Shown: positions 22,691 through 37,101 of the stretch, piece by piece | Layout of the letters: the number at the start of each line of letters is the position of its first letter | Numbering within the stretch: position 1 is the first letter of the stretch | Assembly (NCBI GenBank): GCA_963966185.1 | Contig: CAWZYM010000105.1 | Span: forward strand, 447,501 to 511,500 | Reading direction: 5' to 3' | Length of the DNA: 64,000 nucleotides | Source of the DNA: Rhabditoides inermis | Taxonomy: Eukaryota; Nematoda; Chromadorea; Rhabditida; Rhabditidae | Position numbers and translations under genes: made by a program | Notes under the pieces: generated by a model | The model's database searches: none | Told to the model about the DNA's origin: nothing | The model's input: the letters and a program-made list of their open reading frames with translations, nothing else

Positions 22691-23981
22691 ACACACTTAC
22701 TGCAGTGTGGACCCTCCACGCGTTTAGACAAATTTATTGCGCAATCAGTATCAGGCGTATCGAGAAACAGTAAAAAAGAGATGATTCCTCGACCTATCCC
22801 CCAAAGTTCCCAGAAAAATGAGTTTCGAGATGTGGTCTCATATTCGAGTGACAGACGAAAAACGATATTCCAAATGGAAGTCATGGCCATCGTGTATGAG
22901 CATCACGATCCGCCATGGGCTGTCTGGGAGGATTCCAATGGTCTTATTCGAATTCAGTGAATAAACTAAAGCATTAAGTAAACTCTGTCTCTTTCCCTCT
23001 CTCTCTCTCTCTCTCTCTCCCTACACACCAACTGCAGTGTGGACCCTCCACGCGTTTAGACAAATTTATTGTGCAATCAGTATCAGGCGTATCGAGAAAC
23101 AGTAAAAAAGAGATGATTCCTCGACCTATCCCCCAAAGTTCCCAGAAAAATGAGTTTCGAGATGTGGTCTCATATTCGAGTGACAGACGAAAAACGATAT
23201 TCCAAATGGGAGTCATGGACATCGTGTATGAGCATCACGATCCGCCATGGGCTGTCTGGGAGGATTCCAATGGTCTTATTCGAATTCAGTGAATAAACTA
23301 AAGCATTAAGTAAACTCTGTCTCTTTCCCTCTCTCTCTCTCTCTCTCCCTACACACTTACTGCAGTGTGGACCCTCCATGCTTTTAGACATATTTATTGC
23401 GCAATCAGTATCAGGCGTATCGAGAAACATTAAAAAAGAGATGATTCCTCGACCTATCCCCCAAAGTTCCCAGAAAAATGAGTTTCGAAATGTGGTCTCA
23501 TATTCGAGTGACAGACGAAAAACGATATTCCAAATGGAAGTCATGGCCATCGTGTATGAGCATCACGATCCGCCATGGGCTGTTTGGGAGGATTCCAATG
23601 GTCTTATTCGAATTCAGTGAATAAACTAAAGCATTAAGTGAACTCTGTCTCTTTCCCTCTCTCTCTCTCTCTCTCCCTACACACTTACTGCAGTGTGGAC
23701 CCTCCACGCGTTTAGACAAATTTATTGCGCAATCAGTATCAGGCGTATCGAGAACAGTAAAAAAAGAGATGATTCCTCGACCTATCCCCCAAAGTTCCCA
23801 GAAAAATGAGTTTCGAAATGTGGTCTCATATTCGAGTGACAGACGAAAAACGATATTCCAAATGGAAGTCATGGCCATCGTGTATGAGCATCACGATCCG
23901 CCATGGGCTGTCTGGGAGGATTCCAATGGTCTTATTCGAATTCAGTGAATAAACTAAAGCATTAAGTAACTTCTGTCTCTT

Positions 23982-24029
<48 letters not shown>

Positions 24030-24347
24030 TCTCTCCTTCTCCCTACACACTTACTGCAGTGTGGACCCTCCATGCTTTTAGACATATTTATTGCGCAATC
24101 AGTATCAGGCGTATCGAGAAACAGTAAAAAAGAGATGATTCCTCGACCTATCCCCCAAAGTTCCCAGAAAAATGAGTTTCGAAATGTGGTCTCATATTCG
24201 AGTGACAGACGAAAAACGATATTCCAAATGGAAGTCATGGACATCGTGTATGAGCATCACGATCCGCCATGGGCTGTCTGGGAGGATTCCAATGGTCTTA
24301 TTCGAATTCAGTGAATAAACTAAAGCATTAAGTAAACTCTGTCTCTT

Positions 24348-24382
<35 letters not shown>

Positions 24383-24684
24383 ACACACTTACTGCAGTGT
24401 GGACCCTCCATGCTTTTAGACATATTTATTGCGCAATCAGTATCAGGCGTATCGAGAAACAGTAAAAAGAGATGATTCCTCGACCTATCCCCCAAAGTTC
24501 CCAGAAAAATGAGTTTCGAAATGTGGTCTCATATTCGAGTGACAGACGAAAAACGATATTCCAAATGGAAATCATGGCCATCGTGTATGAGCATCACGAT
24601 CCGCCATGGGCTGTCTGGGAGGATTCCAATGGTCTTATTCGAATTCAGTGAATAAACTAAAGCATTAAGTAAACTCTGTCTCTT

Positions 24685-24739
<55 letters not shown>

Positions 24740-25041
24740 ACACACTTACTGCAGTGTGGACCCTCCACGCGTTTAGACAAATTTATTGCGCAATCAGTAT
24801 CAGGCGTATCGAGAAACAGTAAAAAGAGATGATTCCTCGACCTATCCCCCAAAGTTCCCAGAAAAATGAGTTTCGAAATGTGGTCTCATATTCGAGTGAC
24901 AGACGAAAAACGATATTCCAAATGGAAGTCATGGCCATCGTGTATGAGCATCACGATCCGCCATGGGCTGTCTGGGAGGATTCCAATGGTCTTATTCGAA
25001 TTCAGTGAATAAACTAAAGCATTAAGTAAACTCTGTCTCTT

Positions 25042-25087
<46 letters not shown>

Positions 25088-25417
25088 CCTACACACTTAC
25101 TGCAGTGTGGACCCTCCATGCTTTTAGACATATTTATTGCGCAATCAGTATCAGGCGTATCGAGAAACAGTAAAAAGAGATGATTCCTCGACCTATCCCC
25201 CAAAGTTCCCAGAAAAATGAGTTTCGAAATGTGGTCTCATATTCGAGTGACAGACGAAAAACGATATTCCAAATGGAAGTCATGGCCATCGTGTATGAGC
25301 ATCACGATCCGCCATGGGCTGTCTGGGAGGATTCCAATGGTCTTATTCGAATTCAGTGAATAAACTAAAGCATTAAGTAAACTCTGTCTCTTTCCCTCTC
25401 TCTCTCTCTCTCTCTCT
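16673..25417 (+). repeat. Main ~340-bp satellite array, segment 2
   Basis: About 25 units, mainly A, B and B', with a few A' (ATGCCTTTAGACATATTT) and a single clear C unit near 17607 (CAGACGTATCGAGAAAAGG with CCGCCAAAGG). The block 21328-25100 repeats the order and rare variants of 7466-7989 plus 11061-14300: the TATC-interrupted CT tract, B' units, AAACATTAAAA and the TAACTTCTG/CCTTCTCCC tract. The segment ends inside a CT tract at 25417, where a LINE fragment begins. Confidence 0.97.
21328..25100. repeat. Intra-array duplication paralogous to 7466-7989 plus 11061-14300
   Basis: Matching markers, with about 10.77 kb offset against the right part: A unit with AAACATTAAAA at 12595 and 23378; CT tract with TAACTTCTGTC and CCTTCTCCC at about 13203 and 23967; A unit with GTAAAAAGAGATG and GGAAATCATGGCC at 13652 and 24408; B' unit joined across 7989/11061 and intact at 21671. 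The copy at 21.8 kb lacks the 3.07-kb insertion, so it serves as an empty-site reference. Confidence 0.85.
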
Positions 25418-26963
25418 GTATAGGGACATATCGGTGCTAGTAAACGCTCTTAGAATATGTTGAACTTTTGCGCACGTGGATTTGGTGATATTCTCTATAT
25501 GACTGTGGAACTTCAGCTCTGAATCGACTATTATACCTAAGTCTCTAACTTGTTTTGAGTTTTCCAGTTGAGAACCATTGATAGTGTAATTTCTTAAACT
25601 TGATTTACTTTTGATTTGTAGTACTTGAGTTTTGTTACTGGCAAGTGGGAGCTGCCATTCTTCAGACCAGAGAACAACATTGTTTATTGTTTTTTGTAAA
25701 GCAGGAAAGTCATTTGAGTACGCCTTAATGTCATCGGCAAATATGTTACACAGAGTACCAGACTCCATGCATTCCACTATGTCATTTATGAATATAAGAA
25801 AAAGCAGTGGGCCTAACACTGATCCTTGAGGCACACCGCTGATAACTGGGAAAGGGGAGGATAGAACATCATTAATACGCACATGTGCTGTGCGATTCAC
25901 TAGAAACTGAGCTATCCACTTGTAAATTTTAGATTGCGAAGATATTCCGAATTTTTCAAGCTTGTAAAGTAATTTTGAGTGACTAACTTTGTCGAAAGCT
26001 TTCTGAAAATCAAAATAAACACAATCAACTTCTGAATTTTTAAAAGCTTTTGCCAATCATTTATTGTTGACAGTAGCTGTCCTACGCATGATCTTTTTTT
26101 CAAAAATCCATATTGAACTGGAGTGAATCTATTTCTCATATTTAAATGAATGCAATCAGCTATCACCCGTTCAAAAACTCTGCAAATTGGCGAGGTGAGC
26201 GAAACTGGTCTATAATTCTCAGGTTTCGACTTTAGTCCCTTTTTGTAAATAGGAATGACGTAGCTAATCTTCCATTCGGATGGTAGTACAGAACTGTCAA
26301 ATGATTGTTTGAAAATAAGTGATAGAGGAAGTGCTAACGTGAGAGCACATTTCTTCATAACAAACTGATTGATTCCCTCTTTAGAATAAGAGAACTTGGC
26401 GGGTTGCCTTTTGAGATACTCGTAAATATTATATGGTTCCAAATTAACTAACAAACTGGATGGTAGTAAATTAGGCATTTTAGGGGGAGTTCGATTATTA
26501 TCTGCTGTAAAAGTAGATGAGAACTGGGTACGGAAGCATTCTGCCTTGTCTTTGTCCGAAATCGCAATTTTCGCGTTTTCGTCTTCTGTTACTAGAGCGG
26601 GAATAACGTTTGCTATTTTCAATTTTGAGCGAACAAAGCGGAAAACACCATTCGGTTCTGATACTGCTTTTTCTTCTAGGTTGGAATAGTATTGCTTTAT
26701 TCTTTTACGGATCTTTTTAGCTAGGGTTTTGTATGCGGACTTCGCTTCGTCAGATCGGTGGTACTCTTTCCAAAGCACCTTTTTTCTCTTATACATTTCA
26801 AGTATGGATGTAGGTAAAACGTGTCTACTGGTGTTGGAATGACGGAAGAAAGGAGTGTGTTTCTCTACCGAACTTCGGACGACATCGACAAATTTTGAAT
26901 AATTTTCTTGGAGTGACACGTTGCAAGAGAGCAACGAAATCCAGTCTGTGGAGGCTAAATCAT
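25418..26963 (-). mobile_element. LINE fragment truncated at both ends and embedded in the satellite
   Basis: Minus-strand non-LTR retrotransposon sequence replaces about 210 bp of a satellite unit. On the left the array stops inside a CT tract and the element starts at GTATAGGGACATATCGG; on the right the array resumes at AATGGAAGTCATGG. The fragment covers the endonuclease-RT linker and most of the RT; the endonuclease, the C-terminal part and the 3' tail are missing. No target duplication was seen. It differs from the 4986-6608 element (FADD rather than YADD, different linker), so it is a separate family of the same superfamily. Confidence 0.9.
25418..26963 (-). pseudogene. Frameshifted reverse transcriptase of a CR1/Jockey-type LINE
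   Basis: Upstream part (26963 to about 26055): a lysine-rich linker, then YRPVSL and a QYGFLKKRS motif. It then runs out of frame after a STINDW segment. Downstream part (about 26056 to 25418): the frame resumes with YFDFQKAFD (first catalytic Asp), SGVPQGSVLGP and FADD (catalytic pair), and ends at SLY, where the CT tract begins. A 1-nt loss (or equivalent indel) near 26050-26056 separates the halves. On the right the frame runs on into satellite sequence by chance, making an apparent 467-residue fusion protein; on the left it runs into the arginine/glutamate repeat encoded by the CT tract. No functional protein is expected. Confidence 0.88.
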
Positions 26964-27417
26964 AATGGAAGTCATGGCCATCGTGTATGAGCATCACGAT
27001 CCGCCATGGGCTGTCTGGGAGGATTCCAATGGTCTTATTCGAATTCAGTGAATAAACTAAAGCATTAAGTAAACTCTGTCTCTTTCCCTCTCTCTCTCTC
27101 TCTCTCTCTCTCCCTACACACTTACTGCAGTGTGGACCCTCCATGCCTTTAGACATATTTATTGCGCAATCAGTATCAGGCGTATCGAGAAACAGTAAAA
27201 AAGAGATGATTCCTCGACCTATCCCCCAAAGTTCCCAGAAAAATGAGTTTCGAAATGTGGTCTCATATTCGAGTGACAGACGAAAAACGATATTCCAAAT
27301 GGAAGTCATGGCCATCGTGTATGAGCATCACGATCCGCCATGGGCTGTCTGGGAGGATTCCAATGGTCTTATTCGAATTCAGTGAATAAACTAAAGCATT
27401 AAGTAAACTCTGTCTCT

Positions 27418-27448
<31 letters not shown>

Positions 27449-27753
27449 CCTACACACCTACTGCAGTGTGGACCCTCCATGCTTTTAGACATATTTATTG
27501 CGCAATCAGTATCAGACGTATCGAGAAAAGGTAAAAAGAGATGATTCCTCGACCTATCCGCCAAAGGTCCCAGAAAAATGAGTTTCGAAATGTGGTCTCA
27601 TATTCGAGTGACAGACGAAAAACGATATTCCAAATGGAAGTCATGGCCATCGTGTATGAGCATCACGATCCGCCATGGGCTGTCTGGGAGGATTCCAATG
27701 GTCTTATTCGAATTCAGTGAATAAACTAAAGCATTAAGTAAACTCTGTCTCTT

Positions 27754-27800
<47 letters not shown>

Positions 27801-28103
27801 ACACACTTACTGCAGTGTGGACCCTCCATGCCTTTAGACATATTTATTGCGCAATCAGTATCAGGCGTATCGAGAAACAGTAAAAAAGAGATGATTCCTC
27901 GACCTATCCCCCAAAGTTCCCAGAAAAATGAGTTTCGAAATGTGGTCTCATATTCGAGTGACAGACGAAAAACGAGATTCCAAATGGAAGTCATGGCCAT
28001 CGTGTATGAGCATCACGATCCGCCATGGGCTGTCTGGGAGGATTCCAATGGTCTTATTCGAATTCAGTGAATAAACTAAAGCATTAAGTAAACTCTGTCT
28101 CTT

Positions 28104-28142
<39 letters not shown>

Positions 28143-28783
28143 ACACACCTACTGCAGTGTGGACCCTCCATGCTTTTAGACATATTTATTGCGCAATCAG
28201 TATCAGACGTATCGAGAAAAGGTAAAAAGAGATGATTCCTCGACCTATCCGCCAAAGGTCCCAGAAAAATGAGTTTCGAAATGTGGTCTCATATTCGAGT
28301 GACAGACGAAAAACGATATTCCAAATGGAAGTCATGGCCATCGTGTATGAGCATCACGATCCGCCATGGGCTGTCTGGGAGGATTCCAATGGTCTTATTC
28401 GAATTCAGTGAATAAACTAAAGCATTAAGTAAACTCTGTCTCTTTCCCTCTCTCTCTCTCTCTCTCTCTCTCTCCCCCTACACACTTACTGCAGTGTGGA
28501 CCCTCCATGCTTTTAGACATATTTATTGCGCAATCAGTATCAGGCGTATCGAGAAACAGTAAAAAAGAGATGATTCCTCGACCTATCCCCCAAAGTTCCC
28601 AGAAAAATGAGTTTCGAAATGTGGTCTCATATTCGAGTGACAGACGAAAAACGATATTCCAAATGGAAGTCATGGCCATCGTGTATGAGCATCACGATCC
28701 GCCATGGGCTGTCTGGGAGGATTCCAATGGTCTTATTCGAATTCAGTGAATAAACTAAAGCATTAAGTAAACTCTGTCTCTTT

Positions 28784-28822
<39 letters not shown>

Positions 28823-29125
28823 ACACACTTACTGCAGTGTGGACCCTCCATGCCTTTAGACATATTTATTGCGCAATCAGTATCAGGCGTATCGAGAAAC
28901 AGTAAAAAAGAGATGATTCCTCGACCTATCCCCCAAAGTTCCCAGAAAAATGAGTTTCGAAATGTGGTCTCATATTCGAGTGACAGACGAAAAACGATAT
29001 TCCAAATGGAAGTCATGGCCATCGTGTATGAGCATCACGATCCGCCATGGGCTGTCTGGGAGGATTCCAATGGTCTTATTCGAATTCAGTGAATAAACTA
29101 AAGCATTAAGTAAACTCTGTCTCTT

Positions 29126-29174
<49 letters not shown>

Positions 29175-29478
29175 ACACACCTACTGCAGTGTGGACCCTC
29201 CATGCTTTTAGACATATTTATTGCGCAATCAGTATCAGACGTATCGAGAAAAGGTAAAAAGAGATGATTCCTCGACCTATCCGCCAAAGGTCCCAGAAAA
29301 ATGAGTTTCGAAATGTGGTCTCATATTCGAGTGACAGACGAAAAACGATATTCCAAATGGAAGTCATGGCCATCGTGTATGAGCATCACGATCCGCCATG
29401 GGCTGTCTGGGAGGATTCCAATGGTCTTATTCGAATTCAGTGAATAAACTAAAGCATTAAGTAAACTCTGTCTCTTTC

Positions 29479-29520
<42 letters not shown>

Positions 29521-29829
29521 CCCCTACACACTTACTGCAGTGTGGACCCTCCATGCTTTTAGACATATTTATTGCGCAATCAGTATCAGGCGTATCGAGA
29601 AACAGTAAAAAAGAGATGATTCCTCGACCTATCCCCCAAAGTTCCCAGAAAAATGAGTTTCGAAATGTGGTCTCATATTCGAGTGACAGACGAAAAACGA
29701 TATTCCAAATGGAAGTCATGGCCATCGTGTATGAGCATCACGATCCGCCATGGGCTGTCTGGGAGGATTCCAATGGTCTTATTCGAATTCAGTGAATAAA
29801 CTAAAGCATTAAGTAAACTCTGTCTCTTT

Positions 29830-29867
<38 letters not shown>

Positions 29868-29879
29868 CCCTACACACTT

Positions 29880-30174
29880 ACTGCAGTGTGGACCCTCCAC
29901 GCGTTTAGACAAATTTATTGCGCAATCAGTATCAGGCGTATCGAGAAACAGTAAAAAAGAGATGGATCCTCGACCTATCCCCCAAAGTTCCCAGAAAAAT
30001 GAGTTTCGAAATGTGGTCTCATATTCGAGTGACAGACGAAAACCGATATTCCAAATGGAAGTCATGGCCATCGTGTATGAGCATCACGATCCGCCATGGG
30101 CTGTCTGGGAGGATTCCAATGGTCTTATTCGAATTCAGTGAATAAACTAAAGCATTAAGTAAACTCTGTCTCTT

Positions 30175-30213
<39 letters not shown>

Positions 30214-30516
30214 ACACACTTACTGCAGTGTGGACCCTCCACGCGTTTAGACAAATTTATTGCGCAATCAGTATCAGGCGTATCGAGAAACAGTAAAAAA
30301 GAGATGATTCCTCGACCTATCCCCCAAAGTTCCCAGAAAAATGAGTTTCGAAATGTGGTCTCATATTCGAGTGACAGACGAAAAACGATATTCCAAATGG
30401 AAGTCATGGCCATCGTGTATGAGCATCACGATCCGCCATGAACTGTCTGGGAGGATTCCAATGGTCTTATTCGAATTCAGTGAATAAACTAAAGCATTAA
30501 GTAAACTCTGTCTCTT

Positions 30517-30557
<41 letters not shown>

Positions 30558-30859
30558 ACACACTTACTGCAGTGTGGACCCTCCATGCTTTTAGACATAT
30601 TTATTGCGCAATCAGTATCAGACGTATCGAGAAAAGGTAAAAAGAGATGATTCCTCGACCTATCCGCCAAAGGTTCCAGAAAAATGAGTTTCGAAAAGTG
30701 GTCTCATATTCGAGTGACAGACGAAAAACGATATTCCAAATGGAAGTCATGGCCATCGTGTATGAGCATCACGATCCGCCATGGGCTGTCTGGGAGGATT
30801 CCAATGGTCTTATTCGAATTCAGTGAATAAACTAAAGCATTAAGTAAACTCTGTCTCTT

Positions 30860-30905
<46 letters not shown>

Positions 30906-31211
30906 CCTACACACTTACTGCAGTGTGGACCCTCCATGCTTTTAGACATATTTATTGCGCAATCAGTATCAGGCGTATCGAGAAACAGTAAAAAAGAGAT
31001 GATTCCTCGACCTATCCCCCAAAGTTCCCAGAAAAATGAGTTTCGAAATGTGGTCTCATATTCGAGTGACAGACGAAAAACGATATTCCAAATGGAAGTC
31101 ATGGCCATCGTGTATGAGCATCACGATCCGCCATGGGCTGTCTGGGAGGATTCCAATGGTCTTATTCGAATTCAGTGAATAAACTAAAGCATTAAGTAAA
31201 CTCTGTCTCTT

Positions 31212-31252
<41 letters not shown>

Positions 31253-31555
31253 ACACACTTACTGCAGTGTGGACCCTCCATGCCTTTAGACGTATTTATT
31301 GCGCAATCAGTATCAGGCGTATCGAGAAACAGTAAAAAAGAGATGATTCCTCGACCTATCCCCCAAAGTTCCCAGAAAAATGAGTTTCGAAATGTGGTCT
31401 CATATTCGAGTGACAGACGAAAAACGATATTCCAAATGGAAGTCATGGCCATCGTGTATGAGCATCACGATCCGCCATGGGCTGTCTGGGAGGATTCCAA
31501 TGGTCTTATTCGAATTCAGTGAATAAACTAAAGCATTAAGTAAACTCTGTCTCTT

Positions 31556-31596
<41 letters not shown>

Positions 31597-31898
31597 ACAC
31601 ACCTACTGCAGTGTGGACCCTCCATGCTTTTAGACATATTTATTGCGCAATCAGTATCAGACGTATCGAGAAAAGGTAAAAAGAGATGATTCCTCGACCT
31701 ATCCGCCAAAGGTCCCAGAAAAATGAGTTTCGAAATGTGGTCTCATATTCGAGTGACAGACGAAAAACGATATTCCAAATGGAAGTCATGGCCATCGTGT
31801 ATGAGCATCACGATCCGCCATGGGCTGTCTGGGAGGATTCCAATGGTCTTATTCGAATTCAGTGAATAAACTAAAGCATTAAGTAAACTCTGTCTCTT

Positions 31899-31937
<39 letters not shown>

Positions 31938-32240
31938 ACACACCTACTGCAGTGTGGACCCTCCACGCGTTTAGACAAATTTATTGCGCAATCAGTATCA
32001 GGCGTATCGAGAAACAGTAAAAAAGAGATGATTCCTCGACCTATCCCCCAAAGTTCCCAGAAAAATGAGTTTCGAAATGTGGTCTCATATTCGAGTGACA
32101 GACGAAAAACGATATTCCAAATGGAAGTCATGGCCATCGTGTATGAGCATCACGATCCGCCATGAACTGTCTGGGAGGATTCCAATGGTCTTATTCGAAT
32201 TCAGTGAATAAACTAAAGCATTAAGTAAACTCTGTCTCTT

Positions 32241-32275
<35 letters not shown>

Positions 32276-32907
32276 ACACACTTACTGCAGTGTGGACCCT
32301 CCATGCCTTTAGACATATTTATTGCGCAATCAGTATCAGGCGTATCGAGAAACAGTAAAAAAGAGATGATTCCTCGACCTATCCCCCAAAGTTCCCAGAA
32401 AAATGAGTTTCGAAATGTGGTCTCATATTCGAGTGACAGACGAAAAACGAGATTCCAAATGGAAGTCATGGCCATCGTGTATGAGCATCACGATCCGCCA
32501 TGGGCTGTCTGGGAGGATTCCAATGGTCTTATTCGAATTCAGTGAATAAACTAAAGCATTAAGTAAACTCTGTCTCTTTCCCTCTCTCTCTCTCTCTCTC
32601 TCCCTACACACCTACTGCAGTGTGGACCCTCCATGCTTTTAGACATATTTATTGCGCAATCAGTATCAGACGTATCGAGAAAAGGTAAAAAGAGATGATT
32701 CCTCGACCTATCCGCCAAAGGTCCCAGAAAAATGAGTTTCGAAATGTGGTCTCATATTCGAGTGACAGACGAAAAACGATATTCCAAATGGAAGTCATGG
32801 CCATCGTGTATGAGCATCACGATCCGCCATGGGCTGTCTGGGAGGATTCCAATGGTCTTATTCGAATTCAGTGAATAAACTAAAGCATTAAGTAAACTCT
32901 GTCTCTT

Positions 32908-32951
<44 letters not shown>

Positions 32952-33258
32952 CCCTACACACTTACTGCAGTGTGGACCCTCCATGCCTTTAGACATATTT
33001 ATTGCGCAATCAGTATCAGGCGTATCGAGAAACAGTAAAAAAGAGATGATTCCTCGACCTATCCCCCAAAGTTCCCAGAAAAATGAGTTTCGAAATGTGG
33101 TCTCATATTCGAGTGACAGACGAAAAACGATATTCCAAATGGAAGTCATGGCCATCGTGTATGAGCATCACGATCCGCCATGGGCTGTCTGGGAGGATTC
33201 CAATGGTCTTATTCGAATTCAGTGAATAAACTAAAGCATTAAGTAAACTCTGTCTCTT

Positions 33259-33299
<41 letters not shown>

Positions 33300-33601
33300 A
33301 CACACCTACTGCAGTGTGGACCCTCCATGCTTTTAGACATATTTATTGCGCAATCAGTATCAGACGTATCGAGAAAAGGTAAAAAGAGATGATTCCTCGA
33401 CCTATCCGCCAAAGGTCCCAGAAAAATGAGTTTCGAAATGTGGTCTCATATTCGAGTGACAGACGAAAAACGATATTCCAAATGGAAGTCATGGCCATCG
33501 TGTATGAGCATCACGATCCGCCATGGGCTGTCTGGGAGGATTCCAATGGTCTTATTCGAATTCAGTGAATAAACTAAAGCATTAAGTAAACTCTGTCTCT
33601 T

Positions 33602-33640
<39 letters not shown>

Positions 33641-33943
33641 ACACACCTACTGCAGTGTGGACCCTCCACGCGTTTAGACAAATTTATTGCGCAATCAGTA
33701 TCAGGCGTATCGAGAAACAGTAAAAAAGAGATGATTCCTCGACCTATCCCCCAAAGTTCCCAGAAAAATGAGTTTCGAAATGTGGTCTCATATTCGAGTG
33801 ACAGACGAAAAACGATATTCCAAATGGAAGTCATGGCCATCGTGTATGAGCATCACGATCCGCCATGAACTGTCTGGGAGGATTCCAATGGTCTTATTCG
33901 AATTCAGTGAATAAACTAAAGCATTAAGTAAACTCTGTCTCTT

Positions 33944-33988
<45 letters not shown>

Positions 33989-34289
33989 ACACACTTACTG
34001 CAGTGTGGACCCTCCATGCCTTTAGACATATTTATTGCGCAATCAGTATCAGGCGTATCGAGAAACAGTAAAAAAGAGATGATTCCTCGACCTATCCCCC
34101 AAAGTTCCCAGAAAAATGAGTTTCTAAATGTGGTCTCATATTCGAGTGACAGACGAAAAACGAGATTCCAAATGGAAGTCATGGCCATCGTGTATGAGCA
34201 TCACGATCCGCCATGGGCTGTCTGGGAGGATTCCAATGGTCTTATTCGAATTCAGTGAATAAACTAAAGCATTAAGTAAACTCTGTCTC

Positions 34290-34341
<52 letters not shown>

Positions 34342-34600
34342 ACACACCTACTGCAGTGTGGACCCTCCATGCTTTTAGACATATTTATTGCGCAATCAGT
34401 ATCAGACGTATCGAGAAAAGGTAAAAAGAGATGATTCCTCGACCTATCCGCCAAAGGTCCCAGAAAAATGAGTTTCGAAATGTGGTCTCATATTCGAGTG
34501 ACAGACGAAAAACGATATTCCAAATGGAAGTCATGGCCATCGTGTATGAGCATCACGATCCGCCATGGGCTGTCTGGGAGGATTCCAATGGTCTTATTCG
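29880..34600. repeat. Intra-array segmental duplication, copy 1 (partner about 45990-50720)
   Basis: Unit order and rare variants match the partner at about 16.12 kb offset. The variants are: B with GAGATGGATCC and AAACCGATA (29900/46011), B with CCATGAACTG (30240/46361), C with AAAGGTTCC (30590/46701), A' with TTTAGACGTATTT (31280/47396), A' with CGAGATTCC (32303/48423) and A' with TTTCTAAATG (34016/50138). Beyond about 34.6 kb the orders diverge. Confidence 0.85.
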
Positions 34601-34643
34601 AATTCAGTGAATAAACTAAAGCATTAAGTAAACTCTGTCTCTT

Positions 34644-34685
<42 letters not shown>

Positions 34686-34987
34686 ACACACCTACTGCAG
34701 TGTGGACCCTCCACGCGTTTAGACAAATTTATTGCGCAATCAGTATCAGGCGTATCGAGAAACAGTAAAAAAGAGATGATTCCTCGACCTATCCCCAAAG
34801 TTCCCAGAAAAATGAGTTTCGAAATGTGGTCTCATATTCGAGTGACAGACGAAAAACGATATTCCAAATGGAAGTCATGGCCATCGTGTATGAGCATCAC
34901 GATCCGCCATGAACTGTCTGGGAGGATTCCAATGGTCTTATTCGAATTCAGTGAATAAACTAAAGCATTAAGTAAACTCTGTCTCTT

Positions 34988-35035
<48 letters not shown>

Positions 35036-35334
35036 CTACACACTTACTGCAGTGTGGACCCTCCATGCCTTTAGACATATTTATTGCGCAATCAGTATCA
35101 GGCGTATCGAGAAACAGTAAAAAAGAGATGATTCCTCGACCTATCCCCCAAAGTTCCCAGAAAAATGAGTTTCTAAATGTGGTCTCATATTCGAGTGACA
35201 GACGAAAAACGAGATTCCAAATGGAAGTCATGGCCATCGTGTATGAGCATCACGATCCGCCATGGGCTGTCTGGGAGGATTCCAATGGTCTTATTCGAAT
35301 TCAGTGAATAAACTAAAGCATTAAGTAAACTCTG

Positions 35335-35385
<51 letters not shown>

Positions 35386-35687
35386 ACACACCTACTGCAG
35401 TGTGGACCCTCCATGCTTTTAGACATATTTATTGCGCAATCAGTATCAGACGTATCGAGAAAAGGTAAAAAGAGATGATTCCTCGACCTATCCGCCAAAG
35501 GTCCCAGAAAAATGAGTTTCGAAATGTGGTCTCATATTCGAGTGACAGACGAAAAACGATATTCCAAATGGAAGTCATGGCCATCGTGTATGAGCATCAC
35601 GATCCGCCATGGGCTGTCTGGGAGGATTCCAATGGTCTTATTCGAATTCAGTGAATAAACTAAAGCATTAAGTAAACTCTGTCTCTT

Positions 35688-35734
<47 letters not shown>

Positions 35735-36371
35735 ACACACTTACTGCAGTGTGGACCCTCCATGCTTTTAGACATATTTATTGCGCAATCAGTATCAGGC
35801 GTATCGAGAAACAGTAAAAAGAGATGATTCCTCGACCTATCCCCCAAAGTTCCCAGAAAAATGAGTTTCGAAATGTGGTCTCATATTCCAGTGACAGACG
35901 AAAAACGATATTCCAAATGGAAGTCATGGCCATCGTGTATGAGCATCACGATCCGCCATGGGCTGTCTGGGAGGATTCCAATGGTCTTATTCGAATTCAG
36001 TGAATAAACTAAAGCATTAAGTAAACTCTGTCTCTTTCCCCCCCTCTCTCTCTCTCTCTCTCCCCCTACACACTTACTGCAGTGTGGACCCTCCATGCTT
36101 TTAGACATATTTATTGCGCAATCAGTATCAGGCGTATCGAGAAACAGTAAAAAAGAGATGATTCCTCGACCTATCCCCCAAAGTTCCCAGAAAAATGAGT
36201 TTCGAAATGTGGTCTCATATTCCAGTGACAGACGAAAAACGATATTCCAAATGGAAGTCATGGCCATCGTGTATGAGCATCACGATCCGCCATGGGCTGT
36301 CTGGGAGGATTCCAATGGTCTTATTCGAATTCAGTGAATAAACTAAAGCATTAAGTAAACTCTGTCTCTTT

Positions 36372-36419
<48 letters not shown>

Positions 36420-37055
36420 CCCTACACACTTACTGCAGTGTGGACCCTCCACGCGTTTAGACAAATTTATTGCGCAATCAGTATCAGGCGTATCGAGAAA
36501 CAGTAAAAAAGAGATGATTCCTCGACCTATCCCCCAAAGTTCCCAGAAAAATGAGTTTCGAAATGTGGTCTCATATTCGAGTGACAGACGAAAACCGATA
36601 TTCCAAATGGAAGTCATGGCCATCGTGTATGAGCATCACTATCCGCCATGGGCTGTCTGGGAGGATTCCAATGGTCTTATTCGAATTCAGTGAATAAACT
36701 AAAGCATTAAGTAAACTCTGTCTCTTTCCCTCTCTCTCTCTCTCTCTCTCCCTACACACCTACTGCAGTGTGGACCCTCCATGCTTTTAGACATATTTAT
36801 TGCGCAATCAGTATCAGACGTATCGAGAAAAGGTAAAAAGAGATGATTCCTCGACCTATCCGCCAAAGGTCCCAGAAAAATGAGTTTCGAAATGTGGTCT
36901 CATATTCGAGTGACAGACGAAAAACGATATTCCAAATGGAAGTCATGGCCATCGTGTATGAGCATCACGATCCGCCATGGGCTGTCTGGGAGGATTCCAA
37001 TGGTCTTATTCGAATTCAGTGAATAAACTAAAGCATTAAGTAAACTCTGTCTCTT

Positions 37056-37099
<44 letters not shown>

Positions 37100-37101
<2 letters not shown>

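Noticed and set aside
25912..27315. 467-residue minus-strand protein joining satellite-encoded sequence to a reverse transcriptase
   Set aside because: The first ~110 residues come from satellite read through by chance and the end is out of frame after a frameshift. It is a junction artefact, not a fusion gene.
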